DNA of 64,000 nucleotides from CBDBES01 sp965204465 (GCA_965204465.1 CBDBES010000002.1:682001-746000); one strand, 5' to 3'; shown: positions 45,984 through 55,671, counted from the stretch's first letter. Program-made: numbers and translations. Notes: generated by a model from the letters alone, not told the origin.

Positions 45984-48900
45984 ATGCATGTCATTCACAT
46001 GTTTCTTTTTTTTCTCTTCTTTTCCGTAAAGGGTTTGATCATTTTGTTTTTGAGCACACAAACTGCTTCTGCTTCACCGCAGGTTTCCGCAGGCCCTGAT
46101 GGTAGCGCCAATTACAGTATGCCCATAAAGATACCACCAGGCGTCAATGGTCTGCAGCCCAACCTTGCCATTACCTACAACTCCAATGTGCCTAATGGAA
46201 TATTGGGAGTGGGATTTCAATTACAGGGGTTGCCTGCGATCACTAGAATGAATAATGGTAGAGGCATCAATTATGATGAGCATGACACCTTTACAGGTCC
46301 TGGAGGGAAATTAATTCGGGTAGACACTGCTCATTCCATCTATCATTCAGAGAATGAGGATTGGATAGAATATGTTCCATATGGAAGAAATGGATTAAAA
46401 TGGTCGAATTCTTCCTCTGGGGTTACCAATGATTGTGGAAATGGCCCCTGTTACTGGATAGCCTATACAACGGATGGAAAGAAATTACACTTTGGAGCAT
46501 ATGATCATAATGAATCAGGTCGAAAAGTAAAGAAATTAAACACAGAGTCCGTAAGAGTATGGCCCATCAGACGAATAACAGATAGTCATGGGAATTCTAT
46601 TTTTTTTGACTATGTAATAGATACTCAAAATGGAGATTATTATCCAAGGTATATTTTTTATAATGTAGATGTAGGCACTCCGTGGGGGGGAGGGGTGCAT
46701 ATTATTAAATTCAATACAGAAGACAGGGGAAATTCAGATAAGACAATAGGCTATTCCCAAAGCACTAAAGTGATTTATGACAGGCGCATATCATCCATAG
46801 AAGTTCGTACAGATACGAACTGCAATTCAGCTTGGTGCAATAATGGGCAGAACAGTATTCTGATCCGTAAGTATGAGATAGACTATGATATAAGTATTTC
46901 TTCTAAGAGAAGTAGGATCATTTCCATTAGAGAGAAGGGGAAAGATTCTACGGAAACCTTATCCAGGGTGATATTTACTTGGAAGAAGGATCTTTTTTCA
47001 CATAATCCTGGATCGTCATCCATTGACCCGTTTAGTAGAATAGAGCCTGAAAGCACCGATTATATATTCCACAATAGACTCAGGCATAGTCCATTAACTG
47101 GCCGTAATGATTCAACCGGTGCTGATATTATTCCAGGTGATTTTGATGGAGATGGTAAAATGGACTTTATCCGACAGGGTAGAGGAGCATGGGGTGATGA
47201 TTATGATGACGTTCATGATGTTTGGAATTTGGTAGTTAATACATTCTCGATCTATTTTTCTAATGGAGATGGTACTTTCAGACTTTATATTCCTACTAAG
47301 GGCGGACGAGCATTATATTCAAGAAATCTTTCAGGTAATTATGTTAATATCATTCCGGGGGATTATAATGGAGATGGTATGATGGACTTCATAGCGCAGA
47401 AGAAAACAGGAAACTCTAATTACCGATCAATCCCTACATTTAGTGTTTATCTTTCCAAGGGTAATGGCTACTTTGATATAGAAACTCCTACTGGCAATGC
47501 ATACCAAGCTGATCTTCTATTTGATGGCGGCGCCCTTATTATTCCTGGAGATTATAACGGGGATGGTAAAACGGACTTTATCCGCCAGGAAAAAGGAGAT
47601 TGGGATCATGATACGAGCAATACATTTTCCGTTTACTTTTCCAATGGACATGGAACCTTCCGTATAGTGAGACCTGGTAGAAATGTGGCAGGTGATCCAT
47701 ATCAGGATCATCTGCGATATGACCCAGGTGTGAATATCATTCCTGGTGATTATAACGGAGACGGAAGAACGGACTTTATCCGCCAGGAAAAAGGAATTTG
47801 GGATGATGATATAGGTATTACATTCCAGATATATTTTTCCAATGGAGATGGAACCTTCCGTATAGTAACCCCTGGTAGCAATGTAGCAGGTGATCCATAT
47901 CAGGATCATCTGCGATATGACCCAGGTGCAAATATCATTCTCGGAGATTATAACGGGGACGGTAAAATGGACTTTATCCGCCAGGAAAAAGGAGATTGGG
48001 ATCATGACGCGTCCAATACATTTTCCGTTTACTTTTCCAGGGGAGATGGAACCTTCCGTATAGTGACACCTGGTACAAGTTCACCAGAAACTGTTACATT
48101 CGATCCATATCAGGATCTTCTGCGATATGACCCAGGTGTGAATATCATTCCTGGTGATTATAACGGAGACGGAAGAACGGACTTTATCCGCCAGGAAAAA
48201 GGAATTTGGGATGATGATATAGGTATTACATTCCAGATATATTTTTCCAATGGAGATGGTTTCTTTAATATAGTAACCCCTGGTAGAAATTCGGCAGGTG
48301 ATCCATATCAGGATCATCTGCGATATGATCCAGGGGCTTTGATCATTACGGGAGATTATGACGGGGACGGTAGAATGGACTTTATCCGCCAGGAAAAAGG
48401 AGATTGGGATAATGATGCAGAGAATACATTCGGTGTTTATCTTTCCAGGATGGATGTCGATTTGATAGAATCCATAGACAATCAGATGGGGGCCAGGACA
48501 ACCATTTTCTATAAGCCAGTCAATCAATTTACAAATGCCGTTAGGCCTATAGGTGGCTCCAATGGAATTCCAAATGCATCTCCCAGGTATTTAGTGGAGA
48601 AAGTAAATGTAGCAGTATCGGATCAGGTCTATACCACTAAATATGATTATACAGATGGCAGATACTATCCAGGTAAAGTAAAAGACAGGGCGGATCTTGG
48701 ATTCTCATCTATCAAAATAGAACAGCCTAATGGATTCATCATTAAAAATGCATATGATCAGAGAAAAAAATTCAGAGGACATATTACCAAAACTACCGTG
48801 GGTACCATGGTAGGAGATGAATACAAGTATGTCTCTACAACTGATTATTCATTAGAAGTATATAAATGCAATAGAGATGGTTGTTCTCTTCCAAATTATG

Positions 48901-51900
48901 CAAATCTAAAATCTCCTCGTCAGGTTCGCATAAAAAAAATTACACATAAGCAATATAACGGGAGAGGAGGTATAACAACTACAGAAACCACTGAAAATAC
49001 GTACAATAATGATGGTTTTTTGACTATTTCCCGGAAGACGACCGAAAGAAATAGAAAGAGTAGAATAGTCACTAGAAAAACATCCTACTATACTGCCTTG
49101 GACAGAAGTACGGTCGGTTTAAAGCGTCTTGGAATGCCTCATAATATGATCACTTGCGTAGGAAATGTGAATGGTTTTAGCTGCGAAAACGAGGAAAAAA
49201 CTCTTAATAGGACTCGTATGATATATGATGACAAACTCTCACCCATAAGAACAATAAAACGATTAGCAAATAATAGATGGTTTACTATAACGCGTACTTT
49301 CAACTTATATGGAACCCTGGCCACAGAAACGGATGGTATGACAGGAATCACAAAGACCTATCGGTATGAATATCCCTATAAATCAATTCCCACTCGTATT
49401 GAAACCACGTCTCCCTCCTCTTCTGGTGAGAATGTTTCCGGGAATACAACCACCACACAGTCTTTCTCTGATTTTGACTATAAATATTTTATTGCAAAGA
49501 CCACTATAAATGCAAATGGATTAAAAAAGAAACTGGTATTGGATCAATTTGGCAGGGTAAAGGAAACCACATCAGAAAAGCCTGATGGTAGTCTAGTGGA
49601 GAAGACAACCATTTCTTATTATACAAGTAATAGAGTGAATAATTTTATACAAACATGCGTTCATTATGGTTCATCCTTTTCCTCTATGTCCTGTTCCAGA
49701 GAATACAGGGATGGATTGGGTAGAATAACCAGGAGAGTCATTCCTGCGGTGCAAGGAACCACCTCTAAATATGTGGTCAATGAAACAGAATATGACAGTA
49801 AAGGATATAAGTATAAAATATATCTTCCTTATTATGCAAATACTATGGGAGAAAAAACGGGAAGGAGAGGATATACGAAGAGAATGTATGATGCATTTGG
49901 CAAATTATTTAGAATAGTTGATCCAGACAACAGGCAAACCACTTATTTCTATGACGAATCAGTTGCGTCTGGTAATGGGGAGGCTGTTAACTCTAGTTCT
50001 GTTGTGGATGCCAGAGGTATTCGAAAGAGAACCTATACCGATGTAGCAGGCAGGGTGGTAAAGATAGTGCAGGCGGTGGGTACACCTGAAGAGACATCTA
50101 TATCTTATAGCTATAAAGAGGATGGACGATTGACACAGGTAGTATCTCCACAGGGAACCACCAGGATTACGTATAATTTACTGAAGCAACAGGCGTACAT
50201 TATAGACCCAAATGCAGGTAAAACCAGTTATACCTATTATGATGTAATGGGGAAACCTTCTTTTGGAAAGATCAAAACAGAGACAAAGTCAGATCCAAAT
50301 TCTACTAATGGTTCAAATAAGATCGTAACAAAGAATGAATATAACGCCAGTTTTGGGAGACTATCCAGGCAGTTATATCAGAGTAAAGTTGACTCTGGGG
50401 GTGCTGGGGGTGCTGGGGGTGCAGAAGGATCAGAAGCGGGAGGCGAAAGCAACGATGAAGAAGAGGAAACATTTCTGATCAAAAATACATTCAGATATGA
50501 TGAAGCCTCTACGGGACAATATAATAAGGGTCATTTAACGAGTACAGCTTCAGAGTCAAATGGATTTACCATAAGTAAGAAATTCAATTACGGCATTAGA
50601 GGCAAAATGGTCCAGGAGAAAAGAAGTATCAGTAAAGAAGGTCGCTCTCTTTGTTCGAATGCGGAAGCTCTACCCTGTAAAAGCATAATAAGCAGAGGCT
50701 ATGATACACTGAACAGGATGACTCACCTTATTTATCCGGATGGAAGCAGGATAGATTATGAATATCTGCCAGGCTTGGGGAAATTACATAAAATAAAAGA
50801 AGGAAATACCGTTTATGCAACCTATTCCGGGTATAATGTATTCGGCCAACCAGGGAATGTGAAATATGGGAATAAGGTCAATACTGTTTATACATATGAT
50901 CCCAAAAGGTCTTTGATCCAAACGATGACAGTCACTCCTCGCAAGGTTGACCCTGCCCTTGTAGGCAACCAAAATCTTATGGATCATAGGTATTCATTTG
51001 ACTCTCTTGGGAATGTAATCGGGTCTCATGATTCTATGATTCGCCCTCTTACTTACTATTCTTATAGATATGATCATTTGAACAGGCTTGTATCCCATCA
51101 AAAAGAGCATGGTCTTAGAAATGTAGTATTGTACAATTATTCATATGATAAGCAGGGAAATCTATTGATCAAGGATGAACTCACAAGAAAGAAACTATGC
51201 TATGATCTTAACTGCACCCGTACGAATATAGGGAATAAAATAAACCATGAGAGGCATTGGAATGCGACTACAAATAGCTATGAGACAAACGATGACACCT
51301 ATAGCTATAACTGGTCGGCTTCGGGAAATATGATCAGTAAGACCAATGTAACAGATGGTACCATCAGATATAAATATGATGCCAGAAATATGATTTATAA
51401 GATATACCAGCCAGATGGTGGTAATACGTATCGTTACGACGAATCAGGGCAGAGATTCCTAAAGGTATTTTTACCAGTCAATGGAACAAGAATAAGGACC
51501 CATTATTTATCGGATGGATTTGAATTAAGAGAAAAATGGAATATAGGTTTTGGCCAGGTTATAAGCGCCAAATCCACTAAATTCATTCTAGGTCCAAGCG
51601 GACAGAAGATCGCTTCCATTACTTCATCCGATCTGCAGGCCTCTGCCAACTCAGAGAGATATTATGCATTCGCCGCATTCTATAACCCATACAGCATATC
51701 CGGACTGATCCAAAAGAGCGTTTATCTTATGAAGGGGTCCATCGCATGGATACAAGAATCTATTTTTTCTTTTATTTCCAAGGGACATAGATCCATATAC
51801 ATGGTATTGTTGATCGTTTCATTCTTATCTTTATTCTGCTTTTATTTTCGCTATGTATGGGGTATATTATTTCTTAGAGTTTCTGCCGAAACAGATCTGA

Positions 51901-53222
51901 ATGCATATAGAGTTATCCTGAGACTAGGGCATTATGCACTCGTCAGTTCTTTAGAGAAGAAGGGCATATTGACCCCATTTGTTCTGCAGAATAGATTCAC
52001 CGCCCATTTTTCTCCTATGATCATATTTCTATTGTTTTCTGTATACAGTTGCGGAAGCAATCCAGTTCCAGAGGAATACAGTGATATAGACGATAATATT
52101 CTACACGCCCTCCCTCCCAGTGGTATCTATTATTATAGCCATGATCATCTTGGTTCATCTAGTTTGATCACCGATTCAAATGGAGAGGAGGTGATCCGTA
52201 CTCATTACACCCCTTATGGAGAAGTGGATCTACACTATACTGGCAAATATAATATTCCTACTCTTGAAGAAAGATCATCAGATCCAAATCCTATAAGTAA
52301 TGATCGTTCAGATGATTTTACCAGAAATGGAGCAGAAGACCCTAAACATGCATCCCTGGGGCTAAAATTTACTGGCCAGGACTACGACCCGGAAAGCAAT
52401 CTATATTACTACAATGCACGATATTATGACCCCACCATAGGATTGTTTACGACGGCTGATACGATCGTACCCAATTCTACGGATTCGCAGGCATATAACA
52501 GGTATATGTATGTGATGGGCAATCCAATCACATATACAGATCCAAGCGGAAACATACCAAAGACAGTCCCTCCATGGCATTGTTTTACAGGACCAGACAG
52601 AAAATGTGATTTAGACCAGCCTGGGGTTACTGTCTTAGATGAGATATCTAGAAAGCATGATAAAGCGGGCGCAAACTGCTATTTTAGTAGATGTGGGGGT
52701 CTTCGTGACCAGCTTAAAACAATAGTTGCTGATCTTGCCTGGATTGGTGAGGGTTTGTGGAACTTGGTTACCGGCGGTTTTATTTGGGGAAATTTCATTA
52801 AAGCATTTGAGGATGTGGATGAATGGCATGATGTTTTTGGTGCAACTGGTAAATTTATCGTTAATTCAGTAGTTGATATAACCACTTTTGCTTTAGGAAC
52901 TGCTTTCTTTACCGCCAATATTCTTTATCATTTATCTACTATAGCCCTAGGCCCAGCAGGGGGCACTATTTTAGGTGCGGGACTTGGGTTTTTAGTCGGA
53001 GGGCCTATCGGCGCTATATTAGGAGGGATCATAGGGGGCGGCCATATTGAAAAACCAAGTACAAAGAATTGGAATAGGCCATGGAAGTGGAGATTATCCG
53101 AAGGCAGAGGCCTCTTTAAAAACTGGAATCGTCCGAGCAAATGGCGTATTACCAAAAAAGATTGGAAGAGAACAGGCAAGAAGCTTTGTAAGATATTTAC
53201 TTTTAACTTAGCCAAATGCTAA
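45984..53222 (+). CDS. Giant SpvB/FG-GAP/RHS polymorphic toxin
   Basis: A 2412-residue secreted protein with a strong ribosome-binding site (GGAGGT at 45972-45977). A signal-like segment (7-30) precedes an SpvB-like domain (P-D-G-S-A-N-Y-S-M-P). Seven FG-GAP/VCBS units (about 387-800) follow, each with G-D-(Y/F)-(N/D)-G-D-G calcium-binding loops. Then come TcdB-type and YD repeats (about 850-1890). Between these and the RHS core is an odd insert with membrane segments (about 1930-1965) and a lipobox-like F-S-V-Y-S-C at 2023. The RHS core (G-S-S-S-L-I-T-D-S, N-A-R-Y-Y-D-P, D-P-S-G at about 2186) ends the conserved part. The C-terminal 226 residues are the tip: G-P-x-x-x-C-D-L-D then L-D-E-I-S-R-K-H-D-K, like parvoviral phospholipase A2, followed by two glycine-rich hydrophobic stretches. 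Confidence 0.88.
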   Translation: MHVIHMFLFFLFFSVKGLIILFLSTQTASASPQVSAGPDGSANYSMPIKIPPGVNGLQPNLAITYNSNVPNGILGVGFQLQGLPAITRMNNGRGINYDEHDTFTGPGGKLIRVDTAHSIYHSENEDWIEYVPYGRNGLKWSNSSSGVTNDCGNGPCYWIAYTTDGKKLHFGAYDHNESGRKVKKLNTESVRVWPIRRITDSHGNSIFFDYVIDTQNGDYYPRYIFYNVDVGTPWGGGVHIIKFNTEDRGNSDKTIGYSQSTKVIYDRRISSIEVRTDTNCNSAWCNNGQNSILIRKYEIDYDISISSKRSRIISIREKGKDSTETLSRVIFTWKKDLFSHNPGSSSIDPFSRIEPESTDYIFHNRLRHSPLTGRNDSTGADIIPGDFDGDGKMDFIRQGRGAWGDDYDDVHDVWNLVVNTFSIYFSNGDGTFRLYIPTKGGRALYSRNLSGNYVNIIPGDYNGDGMMDFIAQKKTGNSNYRSIPTFSVYLSKGNGYFDIETPTGNAYQADLLFDGGALIIPGDYNGDGKTDFIRQEKGDWDHDTSNTFSVYFSNGHGTFRIVRPGRNVAGDPYQDHLRYDPGVNIIPGDYNGDGRTDFIRQEKGIWDDDIGITFQIYFSNGDGTFRIVTPGSNVAGDPYQDHLRYDPGANIILGDYNGDGKMDFIRQEKGDWDHDASNTFSVYFSRGDGTFRIVTPGTSSPETVTFDPYQDLLRYDPGVNIIPGDYNGDGRTDFIRQEKGIWDDDIGITFQIYFSNGDGFFNIVTPGRNSAGDPYQDHLRYDPGALIITGDYDGDGRMDFIRQEKGDWDNDAENTFGVYLSRMDVDLIESIDNQMGARTTIFYKPVNQFTNAVRPIGGSNGIPNASPRYLVEKVNVAVSDQVYTTKYDYTDGRYYPGKVKDRADLGFSSIKIEQPNGFIIKNAYDQRKKFRGHITKTTVGTMVGDEYKYVSTTDYSLEVYKCNRDGCSLPNYANLKSPRQVRIKKITHKQYNGRGGITTTETTENTYNNDGFLTISRKTTERNRKSRIVTRKTSYYTALDRSTVGLKRLGMPHNMITCVGNVNGFSCENEEKTLNRTRMIYDDKLSPIRTIKRLANNRWFTITRTFNLYGTLATETDGMTGITKTYRYEYPYKSIPTRIETTSPSSSGENVSGNTTTTQSFSDFDYKYFIAKTTINANGLKKKLVLDQFGRVKETTSEKPDGSLVEKTTISYYTSNRVNNFIQTCVHYGSSFSSMSCSREYRDGLGRITRRVIPAVQGTTSKYVVNETEYDSKGYKYKIYLPYYANTMGEKTGRRGYTKRMYDAFGKLFRIVDPDNRQTTYFYDESVASGNGEAVNSSSVVDARGIRKRTYTDVAGRVVKIVQAVGTPEETSISYSYKEDGRLTQVVSPQGTTRITYNLLKQQAYIIDPNAGKTSYTYYDVMGKPSFGKIKTETKSDPNSTNGSNKIVTKNEYNASFGRLSRQLYQSKVDSGGAGGAGGAEGSEAGGESNDEEEETFLIKNTFRYDEASTGQYNKGHLTSTASESNGFTISKKFNYGIRGKMVQEKRSISKEGRSLCSNAEALPCKSIISRGYDTLNRMTHLIYPDGSRIDYEYLPGLGKLHKIKEGNTVYATYSGYNVFGQPGNVKYGNKVNTVYTYDPKRSLIQTMTVTPRKVDPALVGNQNLMDHRYSFDSLGNVIGSHDSMIRPLTYYSYRYDHLNRLVSHQKEHGLRNVVLYNYSYDKQGNLLIKDELTRKKLCYDLNCTRTNIGNKINHERHWNATTNSYETNDDTYSYNWSASGNMISKTNVTDGTIRYKYDARNMIYKIYQPDGGNTYRYDESGQRFLKVFLPVNGTRIRTHYLSDGFELREKWNIGFGQVISAKSTKFILGPSGQKIASITSSDLQASANSERYYAFAAFYNPYSISGLIQKSVYLMKGSIAWIQESIFSFISKGHRSIYMVLLIVSFLSLFCFYFRYVWGILFLRVSAETDLNAYRVILRLGHYALVSSLEKKGILTPFVLQNRFTAHFSPMIIFLLFSVYSCGSNPVPEEYSDIDDNILHALPPSGIYYYSHDHLGSSSLITDSNGEEVIRTHYTPYGEVDLHYTGKYNIPTLEERSSDPNPISNDRSDDFTRNGAEDPKHASLGLKFTGQDYDPESNLYYYNARYYDPTIGLFTTADTIVPNSTDSQAYNRYMYVMGNPITYTDPSGNIPKTVPPWHCFTGPDRKCDLDQPGVTVLDEISRKHDKAGANCYFSRCGGLRDQLKTIVADLAWIGEGLWNLVTGGFIWGNFIKAFEDVDEWHDVFGATGKFIVNSVVDITTFALGTAFFTANILYHLSTIALGPAGGTILGAGLGFLVGGPIGAILGGIIGGGHIEKPSTKNWNRPWKWRLSEGRGLFKNWNRPSKWRITKKDWKRTGKKLCKIFTFNLAKC
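47711..47851 (+). repeat. 141-base exact repeat inside the FG-GAP region, copy 1
   Basis: Identical base for base, as far as I can read, to 48119-48259. Each copy covers one FG-GAP unit and its neighbouring linker. The 408-base spacing is a whole number of codons, so unequal exchange would keep the frame. Confidence 0.8.
48119..48259 (+). repeat. 141-base exact repeat inside the FG-GAP region, copy 2
   Basis: Second copy of the segment at 47711-47851. The flanking units are similar but diverged, so this is a recent duplication or gene conversion within the same gene. Confidence 0.8.
51773..52450 (+). repeat. RHS-core repeat, copy 1 (within the full-length toxin)
   Basis: A 678-base stretch that recurs at 59284-59961 with only about half a dozen base differences in my reading. 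It covers the membrane segments, lipobox-like region and most of the RHS core, including the D-H-L-G-S-S-S-L and Y-Y-Y-N-A-R-Y-Y-D-P blocks. Similarity continues more weakly to about 52551. Confidence 0.9.
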
Positions 53223-53234
53223 TAGATTTTGATC

Positions 53235-53642
53235 ATGAGATTTAGTTACAGAAAGTTTTTAGTTTTTTTATTGCTGTTTTCATGTTTCTTGGTCCCTAAT
53301 AGGGATTACTCTTTGAGAGGAAATATCTATCAAGCAGATGACCAACCATTACCTGGAGTTGTTGTTAATGAATTCTTTAGGGGTAGAAAGATAGGCAGAG
53401 ATGAAATGATTATATCTGATGGAAGAGGTTATTATGAAACAAACTTTGGTAAAGATGATCAAGATTGTGTAGGGGTAAATATTGGTGATTTTATGTTCAG
53501 AAAAGAGGGTTATAAAGATTTTACAATTTCATTAGAAATTGATGATGATATACCTAAAACCCTGAATGTTATTATGGAACGAACAGACTCTGAGTTTGAT
53601 TCCAGAATCAAAGAAGATACCGAAGATAACGAGTCAGAGTAG
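53235..53642 (+). CDS. Exported beta-domain protein, candidate immunity protein of the toxin
   Basis: A 135-residue exported protein (ATG 53235; an in-frame TTG lies 6 bases earlier). The signal has L-L-F-S-C17, a possible lipobox. The mature part, with R-G-N-I-Y-Q-A-D-D-Q-P-L-P-G-V-V-V-N, resembles the carboxypeptidase-regulatory-like beta sandwich. The C-terminal tail is acidic. It starts 12 bases after the stop of the giant toxin, which is the usual place of an immunity gene; an exported protein would fit a phospholipase-like tip acting on membranes from the outside. Not proven. Confidence 0.55.
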   Translation: MRFSYRKFLVFLLLFSCFLVPNRDYSLRGNIYQADDQPLPGVVVNEFFRGRKIGRDEMIISDGRGYYETNFGKDDQDCVGVNIGDFMFRKEGYKDFTISLEIDDDIPKTLNVIMERTDSEFDSRIKEDTEDNESE

Positions 53643-53655
53643 ATTCTCTCAGGTA

Positions 53656-54117
53656 ATGCCTCGGGAACCAGATTCTAGTGGTGATGGAGACCATTTGGAT
53701 AATTCTCCTCCTACCGTAGTACTACCGACTGGTTTTACAGAAAATGATGTTACTTCTGGTTATGGCTTGCGTACTGATCCATTCACAGGTAAATCTAAGC
53801 CTCATAATGGCGTTGATTTTGCCGCACCAATAGGCACACCTGTATATGCTGTAGGAAAGGGCAAAGTTATCCATGCTGATCATATGGGCTTAACCAGCGC
53901 AGGCAAGTTTGTGGCCATCCGTCACGGAGATGGTCATAAAACCAGATATTTGCATTTGTCAAGGGTTGAAGTCGAAAGAGGAGAAATGGTAAAACCAGGT
54001 GATAAAATAGGTGAAGTTGGTAGCACGGGTAGAAGTAGCGGCCCTCATTTGCATTATGAAGTAATAGACGCCATGGGTGAACATAGAGACCCTTTGACAC
54101 ATAAATGGAGTCCTTGA
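53656..54117 (+). CDS. Orphan M23 peptidase toxin tip
   Basis: The frame is open from 53566, but the first sensible start is ATG 53656. About 153 residues: an acidic linker, then a complete LytM/M23 domain with S-G-Y-G-L-R-T-D-P-F, P-H-N-G-V-D-F (H-x3-D zinc ligands) and G-P-H-L-H-Y-E (H-x-H). It has no signal peptide and no RHS part, so alone it would stay cytoplasmic; it looks like a C-terminal tip detached from its carrier. M23 enzymes cut peptidoglycan peptides. An exported protein gene follows 7 bases downstream as a possible immunity gene. Confidence 0.7.
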   Translation: MPREPDSSGDGDHLDNSPPTVVLPTGFTENDVTSGYGLRTDPFTGKSKPHNGVDFAAPIGTPVYAVGKGKVIHADHMGLTSAGKFVAIRHGDGHKTRYLHLSRVEVERGEMVKPGDKIGEVGSTGRSSGPHLHYEVIDAMGEHRDPLTHKWSP

Positions 54118-54124
54118 CGTTAAT

Positions 54125-54943
54125 ATGCTTGACACAAAATTATTTTGTAAATTGCTTTTACTTACTTGTTTTTTATTGCTACCTAAAATTATTTTAGGTA
54201 ATGATCCAATGTTTCCAGAAGGAGGTTTTATCTATTTGAAGAGTGGAGTTAAATTAAGGCCTTCTCAAAATTTTAATGCAAAGCCAATTGCAATCATTCC
54301 ATTTCAGGCACAAGTGCAAGTAATTTCAACAGGTAAAATAAATGACCCTGATGGTTATGGTGGTGTTCATACTTGGATAAAAGTAAGTTGGAAAAATAAA
54401 ATAGGTTGGATACCCAGTTATTCCGTATTTGATAGCCCTTACATACCCCCCCTCCATCCTAAAAAATATAAACCAGTCTTAGATTTCAAGCCTTCTAAAT
54501 CAGATCTAAGTAGAGCTGTAAAATTAGTAAAAGATGCTTTAGAGTCTTCGATTCGGCAAGGCATTGAATGGGCAAATGGTAATCCCGAAAGAATAGACTC
54601 ACATGGCAGTACAGATGATTATTATATGGATCATCCTATTGTAAATACGATGAAACTTTATGATCTTTGTGAAAAGAAATGGCGCAAATTTATTATTATT
54701 TTTCTAATGAGTAGATTAGACAAGAATACTTATAGGTGTTATGTCTATGACATAGCTCAAAAACGCTTGGTTGCAGGTTGCTGGGAAGCCGGTAGTAATT
54801 TTTACCAACAGTTAAAATCACTCCGAAACAATATGGGTAAATACGTGTATGCTTATGATAGCTGTACTCTTAATCGTAGCATTGTTCCTCGGAAGCCTAA
54901 GGAGAAGAAGTCTGATCAGAAGCCTAAATACGAGATAAATTAA
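54125..54943 (+). CDS. Exported SH3-domain protein, candidate immunity protein
   Basis: A 272-residue secreted protein with a hydrophobic signal (about 7-24, ending I-I-L-G). Residues 35-105 read as a bacterial SH3 domain (S-G-V-K-L-R-P-S-Q, W-I-K-V-S-W, I-G-W-I-P). Bacterial SH3 domains bind peptidoglycan peptides, so shielding of the cell wall from the neighbouring M23 tip is a logical idea. The C-terminus is Lys/Pro rich. It lies between the M23 tip and a broken RHS tail. Confidence 0.6.
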   Translation: MLDTKLFCKLLLLTCFLLLPKIILGNDPMFPEGGFIYLKSGVKLRPSQNFNAKPIAIIPFQAQVQVISTGKINDPDGYGGVHTWIKVSWKNKIGWIPSYSVFDSPYIPPLHPKKYKPVLDFKPSKSDLSRAVKLVKDALESSIRQGIEWANGNPERIDSHGSTDDYYMDHPIVNTMKLYDLCEKKWRKFIIIFLMSRLDKNTYRCYVYDIAQKRLVAGCWEAGSNFYQQLKSLRNNMGKYVYAYDSCTLNRSIVPRKPKEKKSDQKPKYEIN

Positions 54944-54954
54944 AAGATAACCAT

Positions 54955-55293
54955 AGGAAAGGAATAACCAAGGTAGCCAAATGGACATATAATAATATAA
55001 TAAAACCCGTAGGATTTGGGCTAGCCGCAGCATACCTATTTTTTGGGGTAGCTATAAATCCTTTGTTTACAGGGATCATCGGAGGCATAGCGGCGGCACG
55101 CAGAGGAGAGAGTTTTTGGAGTGGTTTTGGACAAGGTGCTGTTGCAGGGCTTTTTAATCTAGGGCTAGCTTTCGTAGGCAGTGCATACTTCAGCATAGCC
55201 AATGCGGCAGCGGCAGGCGCACTTGGAATATATAGAGATAAGCGGGAGTACAGGCATTTACAGTTCTTGACCATACAGTGGGTCCAGGAGTAA
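54955..55293 (+). pseudogene. Displaced RHS-tail fragment, frameshifted
   Basis: This stretch has no start of its own and matches the tail of the second RHS copy (60098-60408): K-W-T-Y-N-N-I-I-K-P, G-L-A-A-A-Y, R-G-E-S-F-W-S-G-F-G-Q-G, and A-A-G-A-L-G-I-Y. Just after A-L-G-I-Y, a lost base (around 55245) throws it out of frame, ending in R-D-K-R-E-Y-R-H and a stop. DNA similarity to the junction sequence continues through the stop. It is therefore the wreck of a former RHS carrier end feeding the next tip. Confidence 0.75.
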
Positions 55294-55303
55294 TGCGTTC
55301 ATA

Positions 55304-55648
55304 TTGTCTAACAGCCCTTTTAGTAAGAGTAATTCTGTAGGGAATGTAGTGGGTTTGAAGGGGAGAAATATTGATAAAACAACTTTAAGAGAAGAACTTC
55401 TTCATAACTGGCAGTATAGAAGGGGGGGATTTCTGAATTTAAGTATTTTAATACATGAGCAGCGAAATAAAAAGGGAGACTATCCATATTATACTTCTGG
55501 TACTTTGGAACATGAGGCGAGTAATTTATCAACACATGGTGGAGATCGGCCTAAATATTATTCTAATAGTGAGGATATATATTATGACGGAAGAAACCAA
55601 CCAATACCTTGGGAACTAACTTGTTCTTCGTGTGGTAGGTTTTTTTGA
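55304..55648 (+). CDS. Toxin tip of the HELVH-like family, EELLH variant
   Basis: A 114-residue tip in the frame +1 to the preceding fragment; the similarity to other tips starts at about 55289 with S-N-A-F-I-L-S. It shares H-N-W-Q-Y-R-R-G-G, L-E-H-E-A-S-N-L and C-terminal C-S-S-C-G-R-F-F with other tips in the array. In place of H-E-L-V-H it reads E-E-L-L-H, so the first metal His is Glu and peptidase activity is doubtful. TTG 55304 is only a nominal start; the real product may have been an RHS C-terminus. Followed by a lipoprotein gene 23 bases downstream. Confidence 0.55.
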   Translation: MSNSPFSKSNSVGNVVGLKGRNIDKTTLREELLHNWQYRRGGFLNLSILIHEQRNKKGDYPYYTSGTLEHEASNLSTHGGDRPKYYSNSEDIYYDGRNQPIPWELTCSSCGRFF

Positions 55649-55671
55649 TTTGGCAAAGTTTCTAAAACATA

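Noticed and set aside
47100..48460. Possible CRISPR-like regular repeats
   Set aside because: Units are protein-coding FG-GAP repeats with codon-phase spacing; no CRISPR array is present in the window.
47517..48527. Long antisense frames of 162 and 148 residues opposite the FG-GAP repeats
   Set aside because: They repeat the same residues because the DNA beneath is repetitive; no start signals and the plus frame is clearly coding.
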